Origin: Azohydromonas caseinilytica
GTDB taxonomy: Bacteria; Pseudomonadota; Gammaproteobacteria; Burkholderiales; Burkholderiaceae_C
Direction of reading: 5' to 3'
Length of the DNA: 64,000 nt
Assembly: GCF_012927045.1 (NCBI RefSeq)
Contig: NZ_JABBFW010000002.1
Location: 290,801 to 354,800 of the forward strand
A model generated the notes under the pieces. The model did not search any database, was not told where the DNA came from, and worked only from the letters and a program-made list of their open reading frames with translations. Position numbers and translations under genes: made by a program. Position 1 is the stretch's first letter. Each line of letters begins with the position of its first letter. Below, in pieces: positions 20,094-29,663 of the stretch.

Positions 20094-20157
20094 GGCATAG
20101 GGCATTCGTCGGGTCCGCTAGAATCGCGGGTTCGATCCGAACGCCTTTGCTGTGCTT

Positions 20158-20232
20158 GAGCCGAATGCGGTGAAAGCCGCACGTTCGGTTCTTAGGGAGG
20201 ACGGGTCAGCAATGGCCTGTCTTTACCCTCCC
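20158..20232 (+). ncRNA. Group II intron domains V and VI
   Basis: Domain V (20158-20191) is a 34-base hairpin starting GAGCCG, with stem AATGCGG, GAAA tetraloop, a bulged CG within CCGCACG, and closing CGGTTC. This has the AGC catalytic triad and two-base bulge of the group II consensus. Domain VI (20195-20232) has basal stem GGGAGG/CCTCCC, upper stem ACGGGTC/GGCCTGT with wobble pairs, loop AGCAAT, and a 3'-side bulge CTTTAC that would hold the branch-point A. Both are intact although the intron is not. Confidence 0.82.
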
Positions 20233-20283
20233 CGAATCACTGCGCAATGCCGGCCTCGCTCGGGCGGCACTGCTGGGACAACG

Positions 20284-20370
20284 GCGCGGGTGGCGAAATT
20301 GGTAGACGCACCAGGTTTAGGTCCTGACGCCAGCGATGGCGTGCCGGTTCGAGTCCGGCCCCGCGCACCA
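20284..20370 (+). tRNA. tRNA-Leu (anticodon UAG)
   Basis: 87-base type II tRNA. The acceptor GCGCGGG pairs with CCCGCGC. The D-loop region is TGGCGAAATTGGTAGACGCA, the anticodon loop TTTAGGT has anticodon TAG, a long variable arm follows, and the T-arm is GCCGGTTCGAGTCCGGC. CCA is encoded. It reads CUA/CUG, including the CUA codons of the leuA leader. Confidence 0.95.
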
Positions 20371-20396
20371 CACAAGCAACGAAAGAGCACGAGATC

Positions 20397-21704
20397 ATGA
20401 CCGTCCAAGTGGAAACCCTCGACAAGCTGGAGCGCCGCATCACGCTGACGCTGCCCGCGGACGCCATCAACAACGAGGTGCAGTCGCGCTTGAAGAAGCT
20501 CTCGCGCACCGTCAAGGCCGACGGCTTCCGCCCGGGCAAGGTGCCGCTGAGCGTGGTGGCCCAGCGCTACGGTTTCTCGGTGCAGTACGAGGTCATGAAC
20601 GACAAGGTTGGCGAGGCTTTCGCCAACGCCGCCACCGAGGCCAAGCTGCGCGTGGCCGGGGCCCCGAAGATCACGCAGAAAGAAGAAGCGGGCGAGGGCC
20701 AGCTGGCCTTCGACGCCACCTTCGAGGTCTACCCGGAGGTGAAGATCGGTGACCTGTCGGCCGCCGAGGTCGAACGCGTCTCCACCGAGGTCAGCGACGC
20801 CGCTATCGACAAGACCATCGACATCCTGCGCAAGCAGCGCCGTAGCTTCTCCGAGCGTGCCGCTGAGGAGGGCGCTGCCGAGAGCGACCGCGTCACCATC
20901 GACTTCGAAGGCAAGATCGACGGCGAGCCTTTTGCCGGCGGCAAGGCTGAAGGCTTCCAGTTCATCATCGGCGAAGGCCAGATGCTGGAGCAGTTCGACA
21001 AGGCGGTGCGCGGCATGAAGACCGGCGAGAGCAAGACCTTCCCGTTGCAGTTCCCCGAGGACTACCACGGCAAGGACGTCGCGGGCAAGGAAGCCGACTT
21101 CCTGGTCACGATGAAGAAGATCGAGCAGCAGCACCTGCCCGAGGTGAACGAGGAGTTCGCCAAGTCGCTGGGTATTGCTGAAGGCACGGTCGAGGCGCTG
21201 CGTGCCGACGTGAAGAAGAACCTGGAGCGCGAAGTGAAGTTCCGCGTCCAGGCCAAGAACAAGGCGGCCGTAATGGACGCCTTGGTGGCTGCCGCCGAAC
21301 TGGACCTGCCCAAGGCCCTGGTGGAAAGTGAGATCGAGCGCATGACGCAAAGCGCCCGCGCCGACCTCAAGCAGCGCGGCATCAAGGATGCCGACAAGGC
21401 ACCGATCCCGGCCGAGATCTTCCAGCCGCAAGCCGAGAAGCGCGTGCGCCTGGGTTTGGTCGTAGCGGAGCTGGTGCGTGCGAACAATCTGCAAGCCAAG
21501 CCCGAGCAGCTGCAGGCGCACATCGAGGAGATGGCGCAGAGCTACGAGAACCCGGCTGAGGTGGTGCGGTGGTATCTCAGCGACCGCCAGCGCATGGCCG
21601 AGGTGGAGGCGGTGGTGATCGAGAACAACGTCACCGACTTCGTGCTGGGCCAGGCCAAGGTCACCGACAAGCAGCTGCCCTTCGAGGAGCTGATGGCTGG
21701 TTAA
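20397..21704 (+). CDS. tig: Trigger factor, ribosome-associated chaperone/peptidyl-prolyl isomerase
   Basis: A 435-residue trigger factor. The N-terminal ribosome-binding domain (1-about 115) carries the signature around FRPGKVPLSVVAQRYG (41-56; GFRxGKxP). The middle FKBP-type isomerase domain (about 150-245) contains DRVTIDFEGKIDGEPFAGG and FPEDYHGKDVAGKEADF. The C-terminal helical chaperone domain ends NNVTDFVLGQAKVTDKQLPFEELM. It binds nascent chains at L23. It is followed by clpP and clpX in the conserved tig-clpP-clpX-lon order. Confidence 0.96.
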   Translation: MTVQVETLDKLERRITLTLPADAINNEVQSRLKKLSRTVKADGFRPGKVPLSVVAQRYGFSVQYEVMNDKVGEAFANAATEAKLRVAGAPKITQKEEAGEGQLAFDATFEVYPEVKIGDLSAAEVERVSTEVSDAAIDKTIDILRKQRRSFSERAAEEGAAESDRVTIDFEGKIDGEPFAGGKAEGFQFIIGEGQMLEQFDKAVRGMKTGESKTFPLQFPEDYHGKDVAGKEADFLVTMKKIEQQHLPEVNEEFAKSLGIAEGTVEALRADVKKNLEREVKFRVQAKNKAAVMDALVAAAELDLPKALVESEIERMTQSARADLKQRGIKDADKAPIPAEIFQPQAEKRVRLGLVVAELVRANNLQAKPEQLQAHIEEMAQSYENPAEVVRWYLSDRQRMAEVEAVVIENNVTDFVLGQAKVTDKQLPFEELMAG

Positions 21705-21726
21705 GCCTCGCCTTCTAGCGGGTCGC

Positions 21727-21760
21727 AGGGCGCCGTGCCGCAAGGCCGGCGCCCTTGTTT
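21727..21760 (+). terminator. Terminator between tig and clpP
   Basis: AGGGCGCCG/CGGCGCCCT plus inner GCC/GGC closed by a GCAA loop (one bulged T), followed by TTGTTTTCTT. CATAAT at 21770-21775 is a possible -10 for a separate clpP promoter. Confidence 0.85.
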
Positions 21761-21809
21761 TCTTCACGACATAATCGTCGCGGAACCTCCCCCTGCAAGG
21801 ACAATCCTC

Positions 21810-22418
21810 ATGAGTGCGTTGGATACGAACAACCTGGGCATGGTGCCCATCGTCATTGAGCAATCGGGCCGCGGCGAGCGTGCCTACGACATCTACAGCC
21901 GGCTGCTGCGCGAGCGGGTGATCTTCCTGGTGGGGCCGGTCAACGACCAGACGGCCAACTTGGTGGTGGCGCAGCTGTTGTTCCTGGAGAGTGAGAACCC
22001 GGACAAGGACATCTCGCTTTACATCAACTCGCCGGGCGGCAGTGTGAGCGCGGGCATGTCGATCTACGACACGATGCAGTTCATCAAGCCTGACGTGTCC
22101 ACGCTTTGTATGGGTATTGCGGCCAGCATGGGCGCCTTCCTGCTGGCGGCGGGTGCCCAGGGCAAGCGCTTCTCCCTGCCCAATTCGAAGGTCATGATCC
22201 ACCAGCCGTTGGGCGGCGCGCAGGGTCAGGCTACCGACATAGAAATTCACGCACGCGAGATCCTCAAGACCCGCGAGCAGCTCAACCGCATCCTGGCTGA
22301 ACGTACCGGGCAGCCGCTGGAGAAGATCCAGGCCGACACCGAGCGTGACTACTTCATGTCTGCGGCTGAGGCCAAGGGTTATGGCCTGATCGACCAGGTC
22401 ATTGACCGCCGGCCCTGA
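21810..22418 (+). CDS. clpP: ATP-dependent Clp protease proteolytic subunit
   Basis: A 202-residue serine peptidase forming the tetradecameric ClpP chamber. The Ser-His-Asp triad is present: Ser106 in GIAASMGAF, His131 in MIHQPLGG, and the Asp in the following helix region. The glycine-rich [11 protein letters not shown] loop is at 72-82. The ATG at 21810 follows CAAGGA; an in-frame upstream ATG-like start (21735) lies within the terminator and is rejected. It works with ClpX, encoded next. Confidence 0.96.
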   Translation: MSALDTNNLGMVPIVIEQSGRGERAYDIYSRLLRERVIFLVGPVNDQTANLVVAQLLFLESENPDKDISLYINSPGGSVSAGMSIYDTMQFIKPDVSTLCMGIAASMGAFLLAAGAQGKRFSLPNSKVMIHQPLGGAQGQATDIEIHAREILKTREQLNRILAERTGQPLEKIQADTERDYFMSAAEAKGYGLIDQVIDRRP

Positions 22419-22488
22419 AGACATGCCCCGGACGCCGCCGCCAGAGCGCGGACCGGCGGGCAGCGTGGCTTCTTAAGCACCTTGGGCG

Positions 22489-22520
22489 ACGGGGCTCTCC
22501 GGACTCGGAGAGCCCCGTTT
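22489..22520 (+). terminator. Terminator between clpP and clpX
   Basis: ACGGGGCTCTCC / GGACTC loop / GGAGAGCCCCGT followed by TT: a 12-bp perfect stem with a short T-run. TATCAT at 22531-22536 is a possible -10 for clpX. Confidence 0.75.
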
Positions 22521-22576
22521 CCCATTGCACTATCATTGTCCCGACCCCTTAACGCGCATTTGCGACCCTAAATTCC

Positions 22577-23839
22577 ATGGCCGACAAAAAAGGCGCTTCG
22601 AGCGAGAAGGTGCTGTATTGCTCGTTCTGCGGCAAGAGCCAGCACGAGGTAAAGAAGCTCATCGCCGGCCCCTCGGTGTTCATCTGTGATGAATGCATCG
22701 AGCTGTGCAACGACATCATCCGTGACGAGGTGCCGCCTGAAGGCACTGCCAAGTCCGCCAAGTCCGACCTGCCCACCCCGGGCGAGATCAAAGCCAGCCT
22801 CGACCAGTACGTGATTGGTCAAGAAGTGGCCAAGCGCACGCTGGCCGTGGCGGTTTACAACCACTACAAGCGGCTCAAGCACATGGGTGGTGGCAAGGAG
22901 GAGGTGGAGCTCAGCAAGAGCAACATCCTACTCATCGGCCCCACCGGCTCGGGCAAGACGCTGCTGGCACAGACGCTGGCGCGGCTGCTCAACGTGCCCT
23001 TCGTCATCGCCGACGCCACTACGCTGACCGAGGCGGGCTACGTGGGCGAGGATGTCGAAAACATCATCCAGAAGCTGCTGCAGAACTGTAATTACGACGT
23101 GGAGCGCGCCCAGCGCGGCATCGTCTACATCGACGAGATCGACAAGATCAGCCGCAAGGCGGACAACCCCAGCATCACGCGTGATGTCTCGGGCGAGGGC
23201 GTGCAGCAGGCTCTGCTGAAGCTGGTGGAAGGCACCATGGCCAGCGTGCCGCCGCAGGGTGGGCGCAAGCATCCGAACCAGGATTTCCTGCAGATCGATA
23301 CCACCAACATCCTGTTTATCTGCGGCGGTGCCTTCGACGGGCTGGAAAAGGTAATCCAGAACCGCACCGAGAAATCGGGAATTGGTTTTGCCGCCACCGT
23401 ACACAGCAAGAGCGAGAAGCGGGTGTCGGACCTGTTCCGCGAGGCGGAGCCGGAAGATCTGATCAAGTTCGGCCTCATTCCCGAGTTGGTGGGCCGCCTG
23501 CCGGTGGTTGCCACCCTGGGCGAACTGACCGAGGACGCGCTGGTGCAGATCCTTACCGAGCCCAAGAACGCGCTGGTCAAGCAGTACCAGCGGCTGTTCG
23601 GCATGGACAGTGTGGAACTGGAGATCCGGCCTTCGGCACTGTCGGCCATTGCCCGCAAGGCGCTGGCGCGCAAGACCGGTGCCCGCGGCCTGCGCTCGAT
23701 CATGGAGCACGCGCTCATCGACACGATGTTCGACCTGCCTACTCTCGACGGCGTGGCCAAGGTGGTGGTCGACGAACACAACATCGAGGAGGGGGCCAAG
23801 CCGCTGCTCGTTTACCGCGAGCAGAAGGCCAGTGCCTGA
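22577..23839 (+). CDS. clpX: Clp protease ATP-binding subunit, AAA+ unfoldase
   Basis: A 420-residue ClpX. The N-terminal C4 zinc finger ([13 protein letters not shown] and [10 protein letters not shown]) recognises substrates and adaptors. Walker [13 protein letters not shown] is near residue 121, Walker [10 protein letters not shown] near 185, and the pore loop GYVGEDVE near 154. The ClpP-binding IGF-type loop is seen as SGIGFAATV. The C-terminal small domain contains [22 protein letters not shown] (sensor 2). Confidence 0.97.
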   Translation: MADKKGASSEKVLYCSFCGKSQHEVKKLIAGPSVFICDECIELCNDIIRDEVPPEGTAKSAKSDLPTPGEIKASLDQYVIGQEVAKRTLAVAVYNHYKRLKHMGGGKEEVELSKSNILLIGPTGSGKTLLAQTLARLLNVPFVIADATTLTEAGYVGEDVENIIQKLLQNCNYDVERAQRGIVYIDEIDKISRKADNPSITRDVSGEGVQQALLKLVEGTMASVPPQGGRKHPNQDFLQIDTTNILFICGGAFDGLEKVIQNRTEKSGIGFAATVHSKSEKRVSDLFREAEPEDLIKFGLIPELVGRLPVVATLGELTEDALVQILTEPKNALVKQYQRLFGMDSVELEIRPSALSAIARKALARKTGARGLRSIMEHALIDTMFDLPTLDGVAKVVVDEHNIEEGAKPLLVYREQKASA

Positions 23840-23942
23840 GGCGGTGCCTCTCCCGCGCATCCCTTCCCCGACACGGCGGCGGCCGTTCCCGCTTGCAAAT
23901 CAGTGCTCGGGCCTCATGTGGGCCTGAGAAAGAGAGGAACCC

Positions 23943-26372
<2,430 letters not shown>

Positions 26373-26380
26373 AAAAAGGC

Positions 26381-26410
26381 TTGCGCGAATCAAAAAAAGC
26401 GGTGTATACT
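26381..26410 (+). promoter_or_regulatory. Promoter of tRNA-Gly/tRNA-Cys
   Basis: TTGCGC (26381-26386) and TATACT (26405-26410) are 18 bases apart, with an A-tract between them, immediately after the lon stop codon. A good sigma-70 match for a stable-RNA promoter. Confidence 0.7.
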
Positions 26411-26449
26411 GCGAGTCTTCGCTGAGCAGCAATGCAAAGCGAAGACCAC

Positions 26450-26525
26450 GCGGGAATAGCTCAGTTGGTAGAGCGCAACCTTGCCAAGGTTGAGGTCGCG
26501 AGTTCGAGCCTCGTTTCCCGCTCCA
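26450..26525 (+). tRNA. tRNA-Gly (anticodon GCC)
   Basis: 76 bases. Acceptor GCGGGAA/TTCCCGC, anticodon loop TTGCCAA, T-arm GCGAGTTCGAGCCTCGT, discriminator T and encoded CCA. Confidence 0.95.
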
Positions 26526-26532
26526 TCTCCCG

Positions 26533-26557
26533 AAGGGAAGCCCAGGCTTCCCTTTTT
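26533..26557 (+). terminator. Hairpin with T-run between tRNA-Gly and tRNA-Cys
   Basis: AAGGGAAGC / CCAG / GCTTCCCTT followed by TTT. It looks like an intrinsic terminator although tRNA-Cys follows only nine bases later; it may attenuate tRNA-Cys or act as a processing hairpin. Confidence 0.7.
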
Positions 26558-26565
26558 CATGCAGC

Positions 26566-26639
26566 GGCGCGGTAGCAAAGCGGTTATGCAGCGGATTGCA
26601 AATCCGTCCAGGGCGGTTCGACTCCGCCCCGCGCCTCCA
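26566..26639 (+). tRNA. tRNA-Cys (anticodon GCA)
   Basis: 74 bases. Acceptor GGCGCGG/CCGCGCC, D-arm GTAGCAAAGCGGTTATGC, anticodon loop TTGCAAA, T-arm GGGCGGTTCGACTCCGCCC, discriminator T and encoded CCA. Confidence 0.95.
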
Positions 26640-26665
26640 AAGAACTCTAAAGAAATCAAGTACTT

Positions 26666-26693
26666 AGCGGCCCCAGGTGGGCCGCTTTTTTTT
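26666..26693 (+). terminator. Terminator after tRNA-Cys
   Basis: AGCGGCCC / CAGGT / GGGCCGCT with eight T residues (26686-26693). Confidence 0.92.
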
Positions 26694-26756
26694 GCGCCAC
26701 ACGGATGGCTATGTGATCGTGTAGCGCCCGGCAGGGCGCAGCGCCAGCCACTCCCG

Positions 26757-27893
26757 TCAGAACATGCCCCGGTACAGCGCGCAGGAGCGGCACAGGCTTG
26801 GCGGCTGATCGGCCACCAGCGCGGCGCGCAGCTGCACGGCCTGCTCGCCGTGCCAACGTCCCTGCAGCCCCTGCGGGTCCGTGAATACGTCGCCGAAAGT
26901 GGCACGGTCCGCACTGGCGGCCATGCAGCAGGGCAGCATCTGGCCGGCCGCGGTGATGTAGAGCTGCTCCCAGGGCCAGTCGCAGCGCGGCCCGTTCGAT
27001 GAGCGCGTGGTGCGCGCTCTCAGTCGCGGCAAGTGCAGCCGGATGCCCAGCGCCGATGCCAGCGTCCGTGATTCCGCGAACAGCGCCTCCAGTGCTGGCA
27101 GCTCAGTTTCCGGAATCTCGTGCTCGTTCACGTAGCTGCGAATCGGGATGTAGCGCGCCGGCAGTTCCGGCTGCTGCAGGTCGCTCGACAGCCGCTGCAC
27201 CAGCAGCTCCGCCACCCCATGCGCGTGCAGCAAACGCAGCAGCGCCGGCAGCTCCGGGGCGTTGTGGCGCATCAGCACCATCACGCCGCGCACCTCCAGC
27301 GTGCTGCCCGCCTCTTGGCGCGCCTGCATCAGGCGGCCCAGGTTGCGTACCACCTTGGCGAAGGACGCCTTGCGCCGGATCGACTCGTAGGTCGCGGCAG
27401 TGGCGCCGTCCAACGACACCGACAAGGCGCTCAGGCCACTGTCCACGCAGCGCGCCGCGCGCTTGGGCGTCAGCAGGGTGAGGTTGGTGTTGGCCGAGAC
27501 GCGGATGCCGCGCGCCGCCGCCAGCTCCACCATCTCGAAGAACTGCGGATGCAGCATCGGCTCGCCCAGCCCCTGCAGGTGCAGTTCTTCCAGCCCGGGC
27601 ATCTGGTCCAGCAGCTCGACGAAGCGCTCCAGCGGCAACTCCGCCACCGTGTCGCCGCGCTCATTGACCGTGCACATGCGGCAGGCCAGGTTGCAGCGGC
27701 CCACCGGCTCGATCTGCGCGAAACGCGGCAGCGGCGGGTGCAGCTCCACGGACGCCGTTCCCGACCCGGCAGCTGCCGCGGGCGGCTGCGGGACGGCTGT
27801 GCCAAGGGCCTGGGCGCCGGCCGGCGCGAGTGAGGGCTCGGCGGTGGGCTGCGCGATGTCCAGCGCTGCCATGTCGTGTGCCGGGGCCGCCAT
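26757..27893 (-). CDS. Radical SAM/SPASM-domain protein
   Basis: A 378-residue radical SAM enzyme. The first 50 residues are an Ala/Pro-rich tail-like extension. The SAM [4Fe-4S] motif is CNLACRMC (Cys67, Cys71, Cys74). HLQGLGEPMLHPQ and SANTNLTLLTP are the SAM-binding GGE and beta-strand equivalents. A C-terminal SPASM-like region holds further cysteines: RCDWPWEQLYITAAGQMLPC, followed by CMA, and LCRSCALYRG. These would bind one or two auxiliary clusters. Members of this class modify peptides (anaerobic sulfatase maturation, RiPP crosslinks) or sugars and alcohols. The TGATG overlap with the glycosyltransferase suggests a shared small-molecule or envelope-glycan pathway. Its substrate is unknown. 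Confidence 0.85.
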   Translation of the reverse strand: MAAPAHDMAALDIAQPTAEPSLAPAGAQALGTAVPQPPAAAAGSGTASVELHPPLPRFAQIEPVGRCNLACRMCTVNERGDTVAELPLERFVELLDQMPGLEELHLQGLGEPMLHPQFFEMVELAAARGIRVSANTNLTLLTPKRAARCVDSGLSALSVSLDGATAATYESIRRKASFAKVVRNLGRLMQARQEAGSTLEVRGVMVLMRHNAPELPALLRLLHAHGVAELLVQRLSSDLQQPELPARYIPIRSYVNEHEIPETELPALEALFAESRTLASALGIRLHLPRLRARTTRSSNGPRCDWPWEQLYITAAGQMLPCCMAASADRATFGDVFTDPQGLQGRWHGEQAVQLRAALVADQPPSLCRSCALYRGMF

Positions 27894-28804
27894 CAGCGCT
27901 GCACTCCGGGCGTGACGTGGACGCGGCGCCGCGCCGGCGGCGGCCCGCCATGCACCTGCACGATCAGCTCCACCACCGGCGGCGGCAGCACCCGCCGCCG
28001 CGCCAGCACCCAGGGCAGGCCGGCCAATGCCGCGCGCAGCGCCGCCCCGGCCACGCCCTGCGCCACGCCGTCGCGCCACACCTTGCGCGTCTCGTGCCAG
28101 GCCAGCGGCCACGGCAGCCGCAGCCACGCCAGCCACAACCGGTTGCGCGTCGTGACCAGTGCCCGTGCGCGGCGATCGCGCGCCGGGGAAGGGTGGTGGT
28201 GCGTGCACACCGACGCCACATAGGCCATGTCCCAGCCCGCGGCCATGAGGTCCTGGCCCAGCAGGACCTCCTCGGCGCCCAGGAAGAAGCGCGGCTCGTA
28301 GCTGCCGGCCTCCCGGAAGGCCTGCACCCGCATCACCACCGCGCCGGCCATGAAGCTCACCAGCCGCGGCCCGGGCAGCCCGCGCGAGTCCAGCGGGCTG
28401 GCGGCCATGCATTCGCAGGCCGGATCGACGCGGTTCTCCGGCCCCACCAGCACCCGCGCGTTCAGCACCGCCAGGCGCGGATGGGCGTCCAGCACCGCCG
28501 CGGCCCGCGAGAGCGAGCCGGGCTCCCACCAAGTGTCGTCGTCACAGAAAGCGACATAGGGCGTGCGCACCCGCGCCACGCCCAGGTTGCGCCCGGCCGC
28601 GCCCAGGTTGCGCGGGCACTGCACCAGCGTGACGCCCTCGAAGCGCCGCACCACCTCGGCCGCGGCCGGCGCGCTGCCGTTGTTGACCACGATCAGCGCT
28701 GGCCGCTCCGGCAGCGCCTGCAGCCGCTGCAGCGTGCGCTCCAGCTCCTGCGGGCGCTCGTGCGTGAGCACCACCACGCTCACGCGCGGGTCTTGGGCAT
28801 TCAT
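27893..28804 (-). CDS. Glycosyltransferase family 2 protein
   Basis: A 303-residue inverting GT-A glycosyltransferase. The N-terminus VSVVVLTHERPQELERTL with LIVVNNGS is the nucleotide-sugar fold. RNLGAAGRNLGVARV precedes the metal-binding triple Asp in VAFCDDDTWWEPGSL (about residues 87-89). The acceptor region contains GAEEVLLGQDLMAAGWDMAYV and the THHHPS histidines. No transmembrane helix is obvious. Both ends overlap neighbours by a few bases, in an operon with a PIG-L deacetylase (upstream) and a radical SAM protein (downstream). It probably glycosylates the same product; donor and acceptor cannot be read. Confidence 0.88.
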   Translation of the reverse strand: MNAQDPRVSVVVLTHERPQELERTLQRLQALPERPALIVVNNGSAPAAAEVVRRFEGVTLVQCPRNLGAAGRNLGVARVRTPYVAFCDDDTWWEPGSLSRAAAVLDAHPRLAVLNARVLVGPENRVDPACECMAASPLDSRGLPGPRLVSFMAGAVVMRVQAFREAGSYEPRFFLGAEEVLLGQDLMAAGWDMAYVASVCTHHHPSPARDRRARALVTTRNRLWLAWLRLPWPLAWHETRKVWRDGVAQGVAGAALRAALAGLPWVLARRRVLPPPVVELIVQVHGGPPPARRRVHVTPGVQR

Positions 28805-29499
28805 CGGTCGTCCTCCTGCTGGGGCGCGGAGGCCGCGTCGGGCCGGGCGTCGAAACGCCAGCGCCGCTCCGGCCGCGCCGTGTCGTCATGGCCGCCGGGG
28901 CCGAAGGCCCGCAGCTGGCTGGCATAGCACTGCACCGCGCGCGCCTTGAGCGCCTCGGCGCGCGGGGTCATCTCTTTGTCCGGTGTGAGGGTGCAACCTT
29001 GCCGCAGCAGCTCGGCCAGCCGCTCCTGCAGCAGCCCCGGAATGCCGCGGTAGAGCGCGTCCTCGTACATCAGGGCCGGGCGCGGCCGGCGCCGCCAAGC
29101 CGCCATGCAGGCCTCGTGCACCAGCCGGTGGTCGGAATGGAACAGGCCCATAGGGAAGAGCAGCGGGTCTTGTGCCGCGTGCCGCTCCAGCTCGGCCTCC
29201 AGCGCCCGCGCCACGGCGTCCACCGTCGGCGTGGCGCCGTACTGGCTGTCGCCGAAGCTCAGCCAGCAGGGCTCGCAGCCCAGCAGCGCCAGCGCGGCGC
29301 GATCCTCCTCGCGCCGGGCACGCACCGCTTCGCCAGCACTGGAGAAGCCGCATTGCGCGTCCCAGTCGGTGCGCTGCCCGGGGTCTGGCGGCAGCCCGGC
29401 GAAGACGGTGAGCACCCGGGTGCCCGGATGAGATTGCAGCCATTCGCCGCAGCTGAAGACGGCGTCGTCGAGATGGGGTGAGATCAGGAGTGCGGGCAT
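28801..29499 (-). CDS. PIG-L/LmbE-family deacetylase
   Basis: A 232-residue zinc-dependent N-deacetylase of the PIG-L family (N-acetylglucosamine-type amide hydrolysis, as in MshB, BshB and GPI-anchor synthesis). The metal motif is SPHLDDAVFSCGEWL (7-21; HxDD), with the second zinc histidine in FPMGLFHSDHRLVHEACM. Length is typical. It is the first gene of a three-gene operon and overlaps the glycosyltransferase start by four bases (ATGA). The gene set (deacetylase, glycosyltransferase, radical SAM) resembles machinery for an aminosugar-containing metabolite or glycolipid, but no known pathway is matched. Confidence 0.88.
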   Translation of the reverse strand: MPALLISPHLDDAVFSCGEWLQSHPGTRVLTVFAGLPPDPGQRTDWDAQCGFSSAGEAVRARREEDRAALALLGCEPCWLSFGDSQYGATPTVDAVARALEAELERHAAQDPLLFPMGLFHSDHRLVHEACMAAWRRRPRPALMYEDALYRGIPGLLQERLAELLRQGCTLTPDKEMTPRAEALKARAVQCYASQLRAFGPGGHDDTARPERRWRFDARPDAASAPQQEDDR

Positions 29500-29663
29500 G
29501 CGGCGGTGTGTCCTGTGTGCAGTGCAGCAACCGCCACGCCCATGGCCGGGCGCACCGTCCAGTCGTGGGGGGCGGGGCCCTGCGGCGACAATGGCGCTCT
29601 AGCCCAAGACCGCCGGGGCGCCTGGCCCAGCACAGGCCGCTTCCCGGGCCCAGGAGACAAGCC

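Larger units (their letters stand above)
19791..20232 (+). mobile_element. Decayed group II intron, 3' remnant
   Basis: This 440-base gap between hpnC and tRNA-Leu contains, in order, a broken maturase C-terminus (19791-20093), about 60 bases of linker, and structurally intact domains V and VI (20158-20232). Domains I-III and the reverse-transcriptase part are missing. The left boundary lies about 20 bases upstream of the hpnC start codon. The 3' splice boundary cannot be fixed exactly; it should fall just after the domain VI stem. Confidence 0.8.

Noticed and set aside
19800-20100. Possible cobalamin riboswitch upstream of hpnC or tig
   Set aside because: No B12 box or GCCACTG-like core on either strand; the region is better explained as a group II intron remnant.
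20126-20140. GGGTTCGATCC resembling a tRNA T-loop
   Set aside because: No matching acceptor, D-arm or anticodon arm upstream; a chance match in the intron domain IV linker.
19769-20182. Long N-terminal extension of hpnC in the open frame upstream
   Set aside because: HpnC family proteins start at (M/V)SIDHYENFP; the extension is antisense to intron maturase remains and domain V.
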